From: UBA6264 sp964531505
Lineage (GTDB): Bacteria; Patescibacteriota; Patescibacteriia; UBA2591; UBA6264
Length of the DNA: 21,851 nt
Direction of reading: 5' to 3'
NCBI GenBank assembly: GCA_964531505.1
Contig: CAZHDT010000010.1
Span: 1 to 21,851, forward strand
How positions within the stretch are numbered: position 1 is the stretch's first letter; every line of letters begins with the position of its first letter. The notes below the pieces were generated by a model that was not told the origin of the DNA, ran no database searches, and was given only the letters and a program-made list of their open reading frames with translations. Of the stretch, positions 6,244 to 14,304 are shown in pieces. A program made the translations under genes and the position numbers.

Positions 6244-7448
6244 ATGAAACTGGGCAAAAAAAGTTTTTATCCCGGAAAAGAAAGAAATGTTTTAATCACT
6301 GGCGGAGCAGGTTTTATAGGTTCGCATTTATGCGACCGCTTGATAAAAAATAACAATGTTATCTGTTTTGATAATCTTATCAACGGAGCGACTGGGGTAA
6401 ATAATATCAGGCATTTATTGCAAAATCCGAATTTTAGATTTATCAAGCACGATATTAACCAACCGATAGATTTAAATAGTTTTCCGGAATTAAAAGAATT
6501 TCGTTTAGATATTCATGGCATTCAAGAAATTTATCATTTAGCNNNNNNNNNNNNNNNNNNNNNNNNNNNNNNNNNNNNNNNNNNNNNNNNNNNNNNNNNN
6601 NNNNNNNNNNNNNNNNNNNNNNNNNNNNNNNNNNNNNNNNNNAATTAAAAGAATTTCGTTTAGATATTCATGGCATTCAAGAAATTTATCATTTAGCCTG
6701 CCCAACTTCAGTAAGGAATTTTAATCAATTCAAGCTTCAAACCCTTTATACCAACTCTATCGGGATAATTAATGTTTTAGAACTGGCGCGGTTTTACAAA
6801 GCAAAATTTCTTTTTACTTCCTCATCAGTGGTTTATGGTCCGAATCGGCAAGGAGTAGTTTTTAAGGAAAGTGATTTCGGCGCGGTTGATTTTACCAGTC
6901 CGCGCGCTTGTTATGATGAAGGCAAAAGATTTGCTGAAACTGCCATTTCCACATATCAAAAAAAATACGGGTTAGAATTAAAAATTAGCAGAATTTTCAG
7001 GACTTATGGCCCAAGAGAAGCTTTATTTGACGGCCAAATGGTGCCTGATTTTGTTTTACAAGCACTGACCAACCGACCATTGATTATTTATGGCGGAGAA
7101 AATTTTTCTACTTCTCTTTGTTTTGTAAGTGATGTAGTTGAGGGCTTGATTAAACTAATGGATTCGAAAGAATTCGGTCCGATTAATTTTGGTTATCCTC
7201 AACAAAGCAAATTAATAGACTTGGCCGAGAAAATAATTCAGCGAGTCGGTTCAAAATCTAAAATTGAAACCAGGGCTAGCTTGCCTTTTATTTCTCCTTT
7301 GGGAATTCCTGACATAACTTTAGCTCGGGAAAAGTTGGGGTGGTTTCCAATTACTCGCCTTGAAGACGGATTAGAGAAGATGATTGAATATGTTAAAGCT
7401 AATAGGATGATTCTCCAGCCGTTGATGAAAAAATACGAACAGGAATAG
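6244..7448 (+). CDS. extended SDR nucleotide-sugar epimerase/decarboxylase, UXS-like (spans scaffold gap)
   Basis: NAD-dependent nucleotide-sugar enzyme, closest by motif to UDP-glucuronate decarboxylase (UDP-xylose synthase), probably making sugar donors for surface glycans. The frame spans a 100-N run with 55-bp duplicated borders; removing 155 bp leaves 1050 nt, exactly 350 codons (349 residues), the right size. In the merged protein: Rossmann motif ITGGAGFIGSHL (18-29), HLACPTSVRNF (98-108) resembling the UXS HLACPASP motif, the TSSS catalytic region (140-143), and Tyr172/Lys176 in CYDEGKR, a pattern typical of UXS. The ATG at 6244 is preferred; an in-frame ATG at 6133 would lie inside pnp. 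A dTDP-glucose dehydratase-like or UDP-glucose epimerase activity is not excluded. The next genes (GT2, DUF2304) suit envelope glycan synthesis. Confidence 0.87.
6488..6697. other. scaffold gap 2: 100 N with 55-bp duplicated borders
   Basis: Bases 6488-6542 equal 6643-6697 exactly (55 bp) across 100 N. Collapsing to one copy restores the frame of the epimerase gene, as at the first gap. Confidence 0.93.
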
Positions 7449-7474
7449 GTTTTTAAAGTTTCAATTATAAAATA

Positions 7475-8191
7475 ATGGAAAATAGAAATATAAAAAAATC
7501 AGAACAACAAAAAGTTGTGGTGGTTATTCCGGCTTATAACGAAGAGAAGAATATCATTAGAATTATTCAGAAGGTAAAAGCCTTAGTTGATGAAATAGTG
7601 GTCGTAGATGATGGTTCAATTGACCAGACTTATTTTTTAGCTCAATCACAGGGAATTAAAGTTTTAAAACATATTTTAAATCGGGGACAAGGCGCTGCTT
7701 TGGAAACGGGCAATCAATACGCTTTGAAAATTGGCGCGGAGATTATTGTTCATTTTGACGCTGACGGGCAATTTTTAGCCGAAGAAATAAAAGATTTAGT
7801 TGAACCGATTAAAAATGGAGAAGTTGACGTGGTTTTTGGCTCAAGGTTTTTAGGAAAGAAATCAAGTATTCCTTGGTTTAAGGAAAAAATAATTCTGCCA
7901 ATCGGAAAATTAGTTAATAAATTTTTTGTTGGTAAAAGTTTAACTGATTCGCAGAATGGATTTCGGGCTTTATCAAAAAAGGCAGTAGAGATAATTAAAA
8001 TTGAAAATGACCATATGGCTCATAATACAGAAATTCAGGCGAAGGTTTTTAAAAATAAATTTAAAGTAAAAGAAGTGCCAGTTACAATCATTTTTAATAA
8101 ATTTGGGCAAGGAATTTTATCTGGCAAAGGAAGAGGCGCTGGGGGGCTTAACATTATTAAAGATTTATTTTTAGCTAAATTAATGGACTGA
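7475..8191 (+). CDS. GT2 glycosyltransferase, polyprenyl-phosphate sugar transferase-like (DPM1/ArnC-type)
   Basis: Family 2 glycosyltransferase, likely moving a sugar from a nucleotide donor to polyprenyl phosphate at the cytoplasmic membrane face. 238 residues, typical of the DPM1-like catalytic domain. Visible: VVVVIPAYNEEKNI at the N terminus, donor-binding DDGS (45-48), NRGQGAALETG (69-79), the metal-binding DADGQ (95-99), VFGSRFLG, and the late DSQNGFRAL motif typical of this group. There are no membrane helices of its own, but it is followed 7 nt later by a DUF2304 membrane protein, a common pairing that may anchor it. It uses TGA as stop, the only one among complete genes here, so TGA is not reassigned. 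Confidence 0.9.
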   Translation: MENRNIKKSEQQKVVVVIPAYNEEKNIIRIIQKVKALVDEIVVVDDGSIDQTYFLAQSQGIKVLKHILNRGQGAALETGNQYALKIGAEIIVHFDADGQFLAEEIKDLVEPIKNGEVDVVFGSRFLGKKSSIPWFKEKIILPIGKLVNKFFVGKSLTDSQNGFRALSKKAVEIIKIENDHMAHNTEIQAKVFKNKFKVKEVPVTIIFNKFGQGILSGKGRGAGGLNIIKDLFLAKLMD

Positions 8192-8198
8192 CATTAAT

Positions 8199-8528
8199 AT
8201 GTTTCAAAAAATTATTGCTCTCATTATTATCGTTTTATTTTTAGTTCGGCTTTTTTGGCAAAAAAATAAAAAACAAATTAAAGCCAACGAATTTATTTTT
8301 TGGCTTATTTTTTGGCTTATTGTTGCGGTTTTAATTATTAACTTAAAATTGATTGACGCTCTGGTGGCAAATCTCGGATTTTCCGGTTCAGGAATAGATG
8401 TATTGCTTTATCTGGCAATCGCGATTTTATTTTATTTTATTTTCCGCCTGAGGCTAAAAATGGAAAAAATAGAAAAAGATATTACTGAAATAGTGCGGCA
8501 AGTCGCTTTAAAAGAAAAAGATAAATAA
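8199..8528 (+). CDS. DUF2304 family small membrane protein
   Basis: 109 residues with three hydrophobic segments (about 4-19, 32-48, 66-83) and a charged C-terminal helix (85-108, likely coiled coil). This layout and its position directly after a DPM1-like GT2 gene match the DUF2304 family, whose function is not established; it is often assumed to assist the adjacent glycosyltransferase. It begins 7 nt after the GT2 stop and ends 11 nt before lepB. No Shine-Dalgarno sequence is visible. Confidence 0.8.
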   Translation: MFQKIIALIIIVLFLVRLFWQKNKKQIKANEFIFWLIFWLIVAVLIINLKLIDALVANLGFSGSGIDVLLYLAIAILFYFIFRLRLKMEKIEKDITEIVRQVALKEKDK

Positions 8529-8539
8529 TAGAAAAATAT

Positions 8540-9160
8540 ATGAACGATAACTTTTTAAATGAACAAGAAAAACAGGAAACGGGCAGAGGTTTTGAGAAAA
8601 AAATTTCTCCTTTTTTTTCTTTAATTTTTGACTTGGCAAAATTATTGGTTCTGGCTTTCATTATTGTTTTACCGATTCATTATTTTATTTTTCAACCTTT
8701 TTATATTGTTGGACCGTCTATGGAGCCAAATTTTTATGATAGCGATTATTTAATTATTGAAAAAGTTGCTTATCATTTTCGAAATCCGGAACGGGGAGAA
8801 ATAATTATTTTTAAATCGCCGAATAATCCCAAAAGCCATTTAATTAAAAGATTGATTGGCCTGCCTGGGGAAAAAATAATTGTTGCCAAAGGAAATATAA
8901 AGATTTATAACAAAGATTTTCCTCAAGGATTTGAATTAAGTGAAAACCTTTATTTAACTCCCGGAACCAATACCCCGGGCGATTTGGAAGTAGAATTAAA
9001 AGATAATGAATACTATTTATTGGGAGATAATCGCAATATGAGTTTGGACTCCAGAATTTTTGGGCCGATTAGAAAGGAAGATTTCACTGGGCGGGGTTGG
9101 TTCAGAGGTTGGCCGTTTAAAGAGTTGGGTTTTATTAAAACACCAACTTTTGTTTATTAA
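8540..9160 (+). CDS. lepB: signal peptidase I
   Basis: Membrane-bound serine protease (S26A) that removes signal peptides from exported proteins on the outer face of the membrane. 206 residues, like Gram-positive-type enzymes. A single N-terminal membrane anchor (about 32-52) is followed by the catalytic Ser60 in VGPSMEPN, the general-base Lys103 in LIKRLIGLPGE, and the conserved GDNRNMSLDSRIFGPI box. All catalytic elements are present. It is grouped with the glycan genes upstream and ends 35 nt before hisS. Confidence 0.94.
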   Translation: MNDNFLNEQEKQETGRGFEKKISPFFSLIFDLAKLLVLAFIIVLPIHYFIFQPFYIVGPSMEPNFYDSDYLIIEKVAYHFRNPERGEIIIFKSPNNPKSHLIKRLIGLPGEKIIVAKGNIKIYNKDFPQGFELSENLYLTPGTNTPGDLEVELKDNEYYLLGDNRNMSLDSRIFGPIRKEDFTGRGWFRGWPFKELGFIKTPTFVY

Positions 9161-9195
9161 AAAATAATAATTTTCGTAGAATAATTAAAATATTT

Positions 9196-10803
9196 ATGCC
9201 AAAATTAAAAAGAAGAATAAAATTAATTAGCAAAAAGAATCCAAAAAAAATTGACAAGAAGAAGAAGCTTTTAAAGAAACCGGTGAAAAAAAATGTTAAA
9301 AAACAAGTCAGTTTAAAAAAGAGGACTAAAGCTTTGAAAAAAATCAAAAAAAGCCCGATTGAAAAAAGAATAAAAATAAGCAGATTTAGTTTTAAAAGAA
9401 GAGATAAAAATGAAAATCCGGAAGAATTTCATTTAAAAAAGGGAAAATATATCCCGAAAATTTTACGGGGGATGAAAGATGTTTTTAATGAAGAAATAAA
9501 AATTTGGAATTATGTTTTGAAAAAAACTTCTGATTTGGCAAAAAGCTACGGTTTTGAAAAAATTATTTCTCCTGTTTTGGAAGAACGCCTTCTTTTTGAA
9601 AAATCAACCGGTTTGACTTCTGACGTGGTTGAAAAACAAATGTATCAGTTTGTTGACCAAGGAGGAAATAAGGTTGTCTTACGGCCGGAATTAACCCCTT
9701 CAGTAGCGAGGGCTTATATTGAGCAAGGGATGTTTAATATGTCTCAGCCGGTAAAATTATATTATTTTGGGCCTTTATTTCGTTATGAACGGCCCCAAAC
9801 TGGGAGAATGAGGCAATTTCATCAATTTGGATTGGAAATTTTGGGTTCAGAAAAACCGGTCGTTGACGCGCAATTAATCCTTTTTTCTCAAACTCTTTTT
9901 AATAATTTAAATTTAAAAGTAAGTATTCAGATTAACAGCCTTGGTTGCGCGGTTTGTCGGAAACCATATCGGACGAAATTAGTGGCTTATTTAAAATCAA
10001 AGCAAAAGCATTTATGTTTAGATTGCCAGCGTCGCCTTAAAATAAATCCTTTAAGAATTTTAGATTGTAAGAATTCAGAATGTCATAAAATAATTTCTCA
10101 AGCTCCTCAGCTAGTTGATGACCTCTGTCCCGATTGTCGTCAACATTTTGTTAAAGTTTTAGAATATTTGGATGAAGCAAATGTTACTTATGAATTAAAT
10201 CCTTATTTAATCCGCGGTTTGGATTATTATACCAAAACGGTTTTTGAGTTTTTGCCGATTATTGAAGAAAAAAGTAAAAATAAAGAAATAAATTTAGAAG
10301 AAAAAAAAGAGATAAAACTCGAAGATAATAAAAAAAACGAAGAGTTGGAACAAGAAAACAAACTAAGGTCTCAATCTGCTTTGGGTGGCGGTGGCCGTTA
10401 CGATAGTTTAGTGGAAACTTTAGGTGGTCGACCAACTCCGGCTGCCGGGTTAGCTTATGGTTTTGAAAGAATCGTGGAAGAAATTAAAAATCAAAAATCT
10501 AATATTCCTAAGGAACGCGGACCCCAGATTTTTTTGGCGCAAATTGGAGATATGTCCACTCGCCGAGCTTTAAAAATATTTGAAGAATTAAGAGAACATG
10601 GTTTTAAAGTGGTGGAAAATTTAAGCAAGGACAGCTTAAAAGTTCAAATGGAAATCGCTAATAAATTGGGAGTTAAATTAACCCTAATTTTAGGTCATCA
10701 GGAAGTGCTTGATAAAACCATTATTATCCGTAATATGAATACGGGAAATCAGGAAATAGTTGACCAAGAGAAATTAATTAAAGAGTTAAAAAGAAGATTA
10801 TAA
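9196..10803 (+). CDS. hisS: histidyl-tRNA synthetase with basic N-terminal extension and acidic insertion
   Basis: Class II synthetase charging tRNA-His. 535 residues against about 420-430 normally. Seen: residues 1-70 carry 27 Lys and 7 Arg (probable RNA-binding tail); the HisRS core begins near 87 with ILRGMKDV; motif 2 lies at 189-212 (FGPLFRYERPQTGR); the insertion domain has eight cysteines (251/254, 274/277, 291/296, 311/314) suited to zinc binding and found in many bacterial HisRS; the histidine-specific RGLDYYTKTVFEF is at 340-352; motif 3 AAGLAYGFERI is at 416-426; the anticodon-binding domain follows from about 443. Between FEF and GGGGRYD an insertion of about 42 Lys/Glu-rich residues (353-395) interrupts a normally short stretch. 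No Met lies between residue 1 and the core (Met93), so the ATG at 9196 is the likely start. Confidence 0.94.
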   Translation: MPKLKRRIKLISKKNPKKIDKKKKLLKKPVKKNVKKQVSLKKRTKALKKIKKSPIEKRIKISRFSFKRRDKNENPEEFHLKKGKYIPKILRGMKDVFNEEIKIWNYVLKKTSDLAKSYGFEKIISPVLEERLLFEKSTGLTSDVVEKQMYQFVDQGGNKVVLRPELTPSVARAYIEQGMFNMSQPVKLYYFGPLFRYERPQTGRMRQFHQFGLEILGSEKPVVDAQLILFSQTLFNNLNLKVSIQINSLGCAVCRKPYRTKLVAYLKSKQKHLCLDCQRRLKINPLRILDCKNSECHKIISQAPQLVDDLCPDCRQHFVKVLEYLDEANVTYELNPYLIRGLDYYTKTVFEFLPIIEEKSKNKEINLEEKKEIKLEDNKKNEELEQENKLRSQSALGGGGRYDSLVETLGGRPTPAAGLAYGFERIVEEIKNQKSNIPKERGPQIFLAQIGDMSTRRALKIFEELREHGFKVVENLSKDSLKVQMEIANKLGVKLTLILGHQEVLDKTIIIRNMNTGNQEIVDQEKLIKELKRRL

Positions 10804-10820
10804 AAATTTAATTTATTTAT

Positions 10821-11648
10821 ATGCTTAAATCAACGGCGAGAAAACCCATGGGAAAAGGGGGAAAACAATATCATATTAATTGCCAGCCAGGAGATTTGGC
10901 TTCTTATCTTTTAATGCCAGGCGACCCGGATCGAGTGGAAAAAATAACCAAAGATTGGAAAAATAAAAAACAACTGGGAATTAAAAGAGAATATCGTTCA
11001 GTAACTGGAACTTTTGAAAATGTAAAAATGTCTTGTTTATCAACAGGGCTTGGCGCTCCTTCTTTAGCAATCGCTTTAGAAGAAGCGGCGCGATTAAAAG
11101 TTAATACTTTTATTAGGGTTGGCAGCACCGGAACCATTAAAAAAGAGATTAATTTGGGAGATTTGATTATTAATGTTGCTGGAGTAAGATTAGAGGGAAC
11201 TTCTCAACAATATGTTCGTTCCGAGTATCCGGCTTTTGCCAATTATGAAGTAGTTTTGGCGCTTATTGAGGCCTGCGAGAAAATGAAATATAAATATCAT
11301 TTGGGTATTACCGCTTCCACCGACGCTTTTTATGTCGGGGAAGGGAGAAAGGGCTTTCAAGGATATTTTCAATCGCATTCTCATAATTTATTGCCTGACT
11401 TGCAAAGAGCTGGAGTAATAAATATGGAAATGGAAAGCTCAGTTTTGTTTACTCTGGGAAATTTATATGGTTTAAGAACTGGCGCTATCTGCGCGGTTTT
11501 TGATAACCTAATTACCAATAAATGGGCGGTAAAAGGAGAGGAACAAGCCGGTCGGGCTGCTTCTGAAGCAATTGCTATTCTTAATCAATGGGATAAAGCC
11601 AAGAAAAAAAATAAAAAAAAGTATTTTTATCCCTCTTTAATAAAATAA
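10821..11648 (+). CDS. udp: uridine phosphorylase-like nucleoside phosphorylase
   Basis: Phosphorolysis of a nucleoside to base plus (deoxy)ribose 1-phosphate; probably cytosolic salvage feeding ribose into central metabolism. 275 residues, somewhat longer than E. coli Udp (253), with a basic N-terminal tail and a Lys-rich C terminus. NP-I family motifs: GDPDRV (34-39, phosphate site), STGLGAP (74-80), VGSTGTI (100-106), and the ribose-binding MEMES around 202-206. The overall pattern resembles uridine phosphorylase more than PNP DeoD, but specificity is not certain. It begins 17 nt after hisS. Confidence 0.86.
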   Translation: MLKSTARKPMGKGGKQYHINCQPGDLASYLLMPGDPDRVEKITKDWKNKKQLGIKREYRSVTGTFENVKMSCLSTGLGAPSLAIALEEAARLKVNTFIRVGSTGTIKKEINLGDLIINVAGVRLEGTSQQYVRSEYPAFANYEVVLALIEACEKMKYKYHLGITASTDAFYVGEGRKGFQGYFQSHSHNLLPDLQRAGVINMEMESSVLFTLGNLYGLRTGAICAVFDNLITNKWAVKGEEQAGRAASEAIAILNQWDKAKKKNKKKYFYPSLIK

Positions 11649-11691
11649 ATATTATTAATTAATAATCAATAATAAATTTAATTTTTAATTT

Positions 11692-11955
11692 ATGAAAAAT
11701 CGTAATTGTAAAAATGTTTTTAAAACCGGTTTATTAGCTACTATTTTCGGCTCTGTTTTAGGCGTTCTTTTTGCTAAAAAATCAGGCAAAGAAACTCGAG
11801 AAGACATTAAAGAAAAATTTGAAGAAACAAAAGACAAAGCAGTTGATTTAGTTGAAAAAGTAGTTGATGAAGCTAAAGAAATTAAAGAGAATTTAAAAGA
11901 GGATTTGGAAGAAATAAAAGAATCTCTTTCCCAAGAAGACAAAGAAGATAAATAG
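11692..11955 (+). CDS. YtxH-like small membrane-anchored protein
   Basis: 87 residues: a single hydrophobic, glycine-containing segment (about 9-28, KTGLLATIFGSVLGVLFA) followed by KKSGKETREDIKEK, typical of YtxH-domain proteins, and then a long charged helix (30-87) rich in Lys/Glu and likely coiled. YtxH proteins are general-stress-associated in Firmicutes but have no defined biochemical role. It lies between the udp gene and the ferredoxin/POR genes, with 43 nt upstream and 55 nt downstream. Confidence 0.75.
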   Translation: MKNRNCKNVFKTGLLATIFGSVLGVLFAKKSGKETREDIKEKFEETKDKAVDLVEKVVDEAKEIKENLKEDLEEIKESLSQEDKEDK

Positions 11956-12010
11956 ACTTTATAAGGTCCAATCAATTAATATAGATTTAACAAATATAAG
12001 TTTTAAACAT

Positions 12011-12250
12011 ATGTTCAAAATCAATTTGGATAAAGAAAAGTGTATTGGTTGTGGAACTTGTGTGGCGATTTGTCCCGGCAATTATGAGATGGGAAAAGAT
12101 GGTAAAGCATTTGTTATTAAAGAAGAAATTATGGAACTGGGAAGCAATCGCATGGCGGAAGAAAATTGTCCTGTCGTCGCTATTTCCATCAAACCAATGG
12201 CCGGAAATAAGGAGGATTCAATAGCTAAAGAAAAAAATCAAGAAGATTAG
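12011..12250 (+). CDS. single-cluster [4Fe-4S] ferredoxin
   Basis: 79-residue electron carrier. Cys11, Cys14 and Cys17 (CIGCGTC) with Cys53 (ENCPV) can ligate one [4Fe-4S] cluster; Cys21 is an extra cysteine, as in Thermotoga-type monocluster ferredoxins. The C-terminal 20 residues are a charged tail. It stands directly upstream of the POR gamma, delta and alpha genes, so it is the probable electron acceptor of that complex (inference from position). Confidence 0.9.
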   Translation: MFKINLDKEKCIGCGTCVAICPGNYEMGKDGKAFVIKEEIMELGSNRMAEENCPVVAISIKPMAGNKEDSIAKEKNQED

Positions 12251-12284
12251 ATGATTTAATTTTTTGTTTGTTTTATATTTTTAT

Positions 12285-12863
12285 ATGTACCAAATTAGAA
12301 TTCATGGTCGAGCCGGGCAAGGCGCAAAAACTATCGCCCAAATTTTAGCTGAAGCGGCGATTAAAGAAAATAAATTTGTTCAGGCTTTTCCTTTTTATGG
12401 ACCAGCGAGAACCGGCGCGCCAATGAACGCTTTCGTGAGAATTGATTCCCGCCCCATTACCATTCATTCGGAAATAAAAGACCCGGATGCGGTTTTAGTT
12501 ATCGATTCTTTGTTAATAAAAAAAGAAAATGTTGTTTTGGGTTTAAAAAAAAATGGGATTTTAATTGTTAATTCAAATAAATCCAGCCAAGAAATAAAAA
12601 TTAGTTTGAAAAAGGAAAAAATATTATCTCAAATAAAAGTTTTATCTTTACCCGCTTCTCAAATCGCCAAACAAGAAGCCGGGAAAGATATTGCTAATGT
12701 TGTTTTAATAGGAGCTTTAATTCGCGCAACTGGTTTAATTAAAATGGAAAATTTAATTAAAACTATTGAAGAAAAATTTAAAAATAAGGTAGAACCGGCT
12801 TTAATCCAAGCTAATATTAAAGCGGTTAAAAAAGGTTATCAATATGAAGAAAAAAATAATTAA
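12285..12863 (+). CDS. porG: 2-oxoacid (pyruvate):ferredoxin oxidoreductase, gamma subunit
   Basis: Gamma domain of the POR family, part of the complex that oxidatively decarboxylates a 2-oxoacid to acyl-CoA with ferredoxin reduction. 192 residues from the ATG at 12285; a longer frame from TTG at 12264 adds seven residues that do not fit the family, so ATG is preferred. Hallmarks: IRIHGRAGQGAKTIAQIL at the N terminus, FPFYGPARTGAPMNAFVRI, and DPDAVLVIDSLL. Its last 20 bases overlap the delta gene, indicating translational coupling. Confidence 0.9.
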   Translation: MYQIRIHGRAGQGAKTIAQILAEAAIKENKFVQAFPFYGPARTGAPMNAFVRIDSRPITIHSEIKDPDAVLVIDSLLIKKENVVLGLKKNGILIVNSNKSSQEIKISLKKEKILSQIKVLSLPASQIAKQEAGKDIANVVLIGALIRATGLIKMENLIKTIEEKFKNKVEPALIQANIKAVKKGYQYEEKNN

Positions 12864-13137
12864 AAAACAAGAAATTTTAATCGGTGGAACAATTGACCGC
12901 CCAGGTTCTTCCCGAGATTATAAAACTGGTTTTTGGAAAGAACAAAAACCGGTTTGGGATAATAAAAAATGTATTCAATGCGGACTTTGTGTTAATTATT
13001 GCCCGGAAAATTGTATTCCATTTAAAGATGAAGAAAGAAAAGAAACGGATTTTGATTATTGCAAGGGTTGCGGCATTTGCGCTGAATTATGCCCGGTTAA
13101 GGCGATTAAAATGAATAAGGAAGACAAAAATGAGTAA
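12844..13137 (+). CDS. porD: 2-oxoacid (pyruvate):ferredoxin oxidoreductase, delta subunit (2[4Fe-4S])
   Basis: 97-residue dicluster ferredoxin-like subunit passing electrons from the catalytic core to external ferredoxin. Two CxxCxxCxxxCP motifs: Cys43/46/49/53 (CIQCGLCVNYCP) and Cys73/76/79/83 (CKGCGICAELCP); Cys57 is extra. The N-terminal 40 residues (with PGSSRDYKTGFWKEQKP) match the delta-subunit arm that packs on the complex. It overlaps porG by 20 nt and porA by 8 nt. Confidence 0.92.
   Translation: MKKKIIKKQEILIGGTIDRPGSSRDYKTGFWKEQKPVWDNKKCIQCGLCVNYCPENCIPFKDEERKETDFDYCKGCGICAELCPVKAIKMNKEDKNE
13117..13123 (+). promoter_or_regulatory. Shine-Dalgarno-like site for porA
   Basis: AAGGAAG lies 6 nt before the porA ATG at 13130, inside the end of porD. 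It is the only clear ribosome-binding motif I found before any gene in the window, and porA is one of only two genes without T at position -1. Confidence 0.55.
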
Positions 13138-14299
13138 ACAAAAATCAGTAAAATATAAAGCTTTGACTGGCGGTGAAGCGGCAGCTGAGGCAATGAGACA
13201 AATAAATCCTGATGTTTTTTCCGCTTATCCTATTACCCCGCAAACGCCAATTATTCAAAGTTTTGCGCAAAAAGTGGCGGATGGAGAAGTCTCTACTAAA
13301 TTTATTTTGGTGGAATCCGAGCATTCAGCAATGAGTGTCGTAGTGGGCGCCGCTGCTTCGGGAGTCCGAGCAATGACCGCGACTTCTAGCCAAGGGCTGG
13401 CTTTAATGGTGGAAATATTGCCGATTGCCTCTGGGCTTCGTTTACCCATTGTTATGAACTTGGCAACGAGAGCTCTTTCAGCGCCGATTAATATTCATAA
13501 TGACCATCAAGACGCGATGTTGGCCAGAGACCTTGGTTGGATTCAGATTTTTTGCGAAAATAATCAGGAAGTTTATGATAATAATTTCTTAGCCCTTTGT
13601 TTGGCAGAAGAAATGTCTTTACCGGTTATGATTTGTCAGGATGGTTTTATTACTTCCCATAACACGGAAAAGGTGGAAATGATTTCAAACAGTCAAGTAA
13701 AAAGATTTATTAAAAAATATCAGCCGAAATTTTCTCTTTTAAATTTAAAAAAACCAATTACTATTGGCTCGCTCGCTTTGCCGGATTATTATTTTGAAAT
13801 TAAAAAACAAGTAAGCGAGGCAATGGCAAAATCCGGTGAAAAATATTTATCTTTTGGCCAAGAGTTAAATAAAATCACTAAAAGAAATTATAAATATTTT
13901 GAAGCTTATCAAACTAAAAATGCGAAAGCGGTTATTGTGGCGCTTGGTTCAACCGCGGGAACTATTAAGTTTGTGGTTGATAAAATGAGAAAAGATAAGA
14001 AAAATGTCGGACTTTTGAAAATAAATTTATTTCGTCCTTTTCCTTATCAAGAGATAAAAGAGATTCTGAAAAAAATTCCCGTGGTCGGAGTTTTCGACCG
14101 GACTTTAGGGATTGGCTCTTATGCGCCTTTAGCTGGAGAAATAAAACATTGTCTTAATGCTAAACAAATTTTTCAAGATTTTATCTACGGTTTGGGCGGT
14201 CGAGAAATAGACCCAAAAGATATTGAAAAAACTTTTGAAAATTTATTAAAAATCAAAAAATCCGGGCTAGAAACAAAATATCTTGGTTTGCGTAAATAA
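13130..14299 (+). CDS. porA: 2-oxoacid (pyruvate):ferredoxin oxidoreductase, alpha subunit
   Basis: Alpha subunit of the four-subunit POR type; 389 residues, normal length. Seen: TGGEAAAEAMRQINPDVFSA and YPITPQTPI near the N terminus (substrate-proximal region), VESEHSAMSVVVGAAASGVR, TATSSQGLALM, and the C-terminal transketolase-like domain (about 265-370, VALGSTAGTIK). The beta subunit that carries thiamine diphosphate would normally follow, but the next gene is ybeY, 5 nt later. Activity therefore needs a beta subunit encoded elsewhere. Pyruvate is the likeliest substrate; another 2-oxoacid is possible. Confidence 0.93.
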   Translation: MSKQKSVKYKALTGGEAAAEAMRQINPDVFSAYPITPQTPIIQSFAQKVADGEVSTKFILVESEHSAMSVVVGAAASGVRAMTATSSQGLALMVEILPIASGLRLPIVMNLATRALSAPINIHNDHQDAMLARDLGWIQIFCENNQEVYDNNFLALCLAEEMSLPVMICQDGFITSHNTEKVEMISNSQVKRFIKKYQPKFSLLNLKKPITIGSLALPDYYFEIKKQVSEAMAKSGEKYLSFGQELNKITKRNYKYFEAYQTKNAKAVIVALGSTAGTIKFVVDKMRKDKKNVGLLKINLFRPFPYQEIKEILKKIPVVGVFDRTLGIGSYAPLAGEIKHCLNAKQIFQDFIYGLGGREIDPKDIEKTFENLLKIKKSGLETKYLGLRK

Positions 14300-14304
14300 T
14301 TTTT

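Noticed and set aside
6133..6648. Longer start for the epimerase at an ATG inside pnp
   Set aside because: It would overlap 80 bp of pnp coding sequence and add residues without family similarity; ATG 6244 gives a standard N terminus before the Rossmann motif.
6828..7448. Separate 206-residue gene starting at MVYGPNRQG
   Set aside because: This is the C-terminal part of the epimerase; the Met is internal to the TSSSVVYG region and the upstream part is only hidden by the artificial gap.
7475..8191. Alternative code with TGA read as Gly (Gracilibacteria/SR1)
   Set aside because: TGA ends the GT2 gene at the family's normal length and no in-frame TGA interrupts any other gene.
12264..12284. 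TTG start for porG giving seven extra residues
   Set aside because: Hydrophobic FVLYFY extension does not fit the family, and an ATG follows with the usual T at -1 context.
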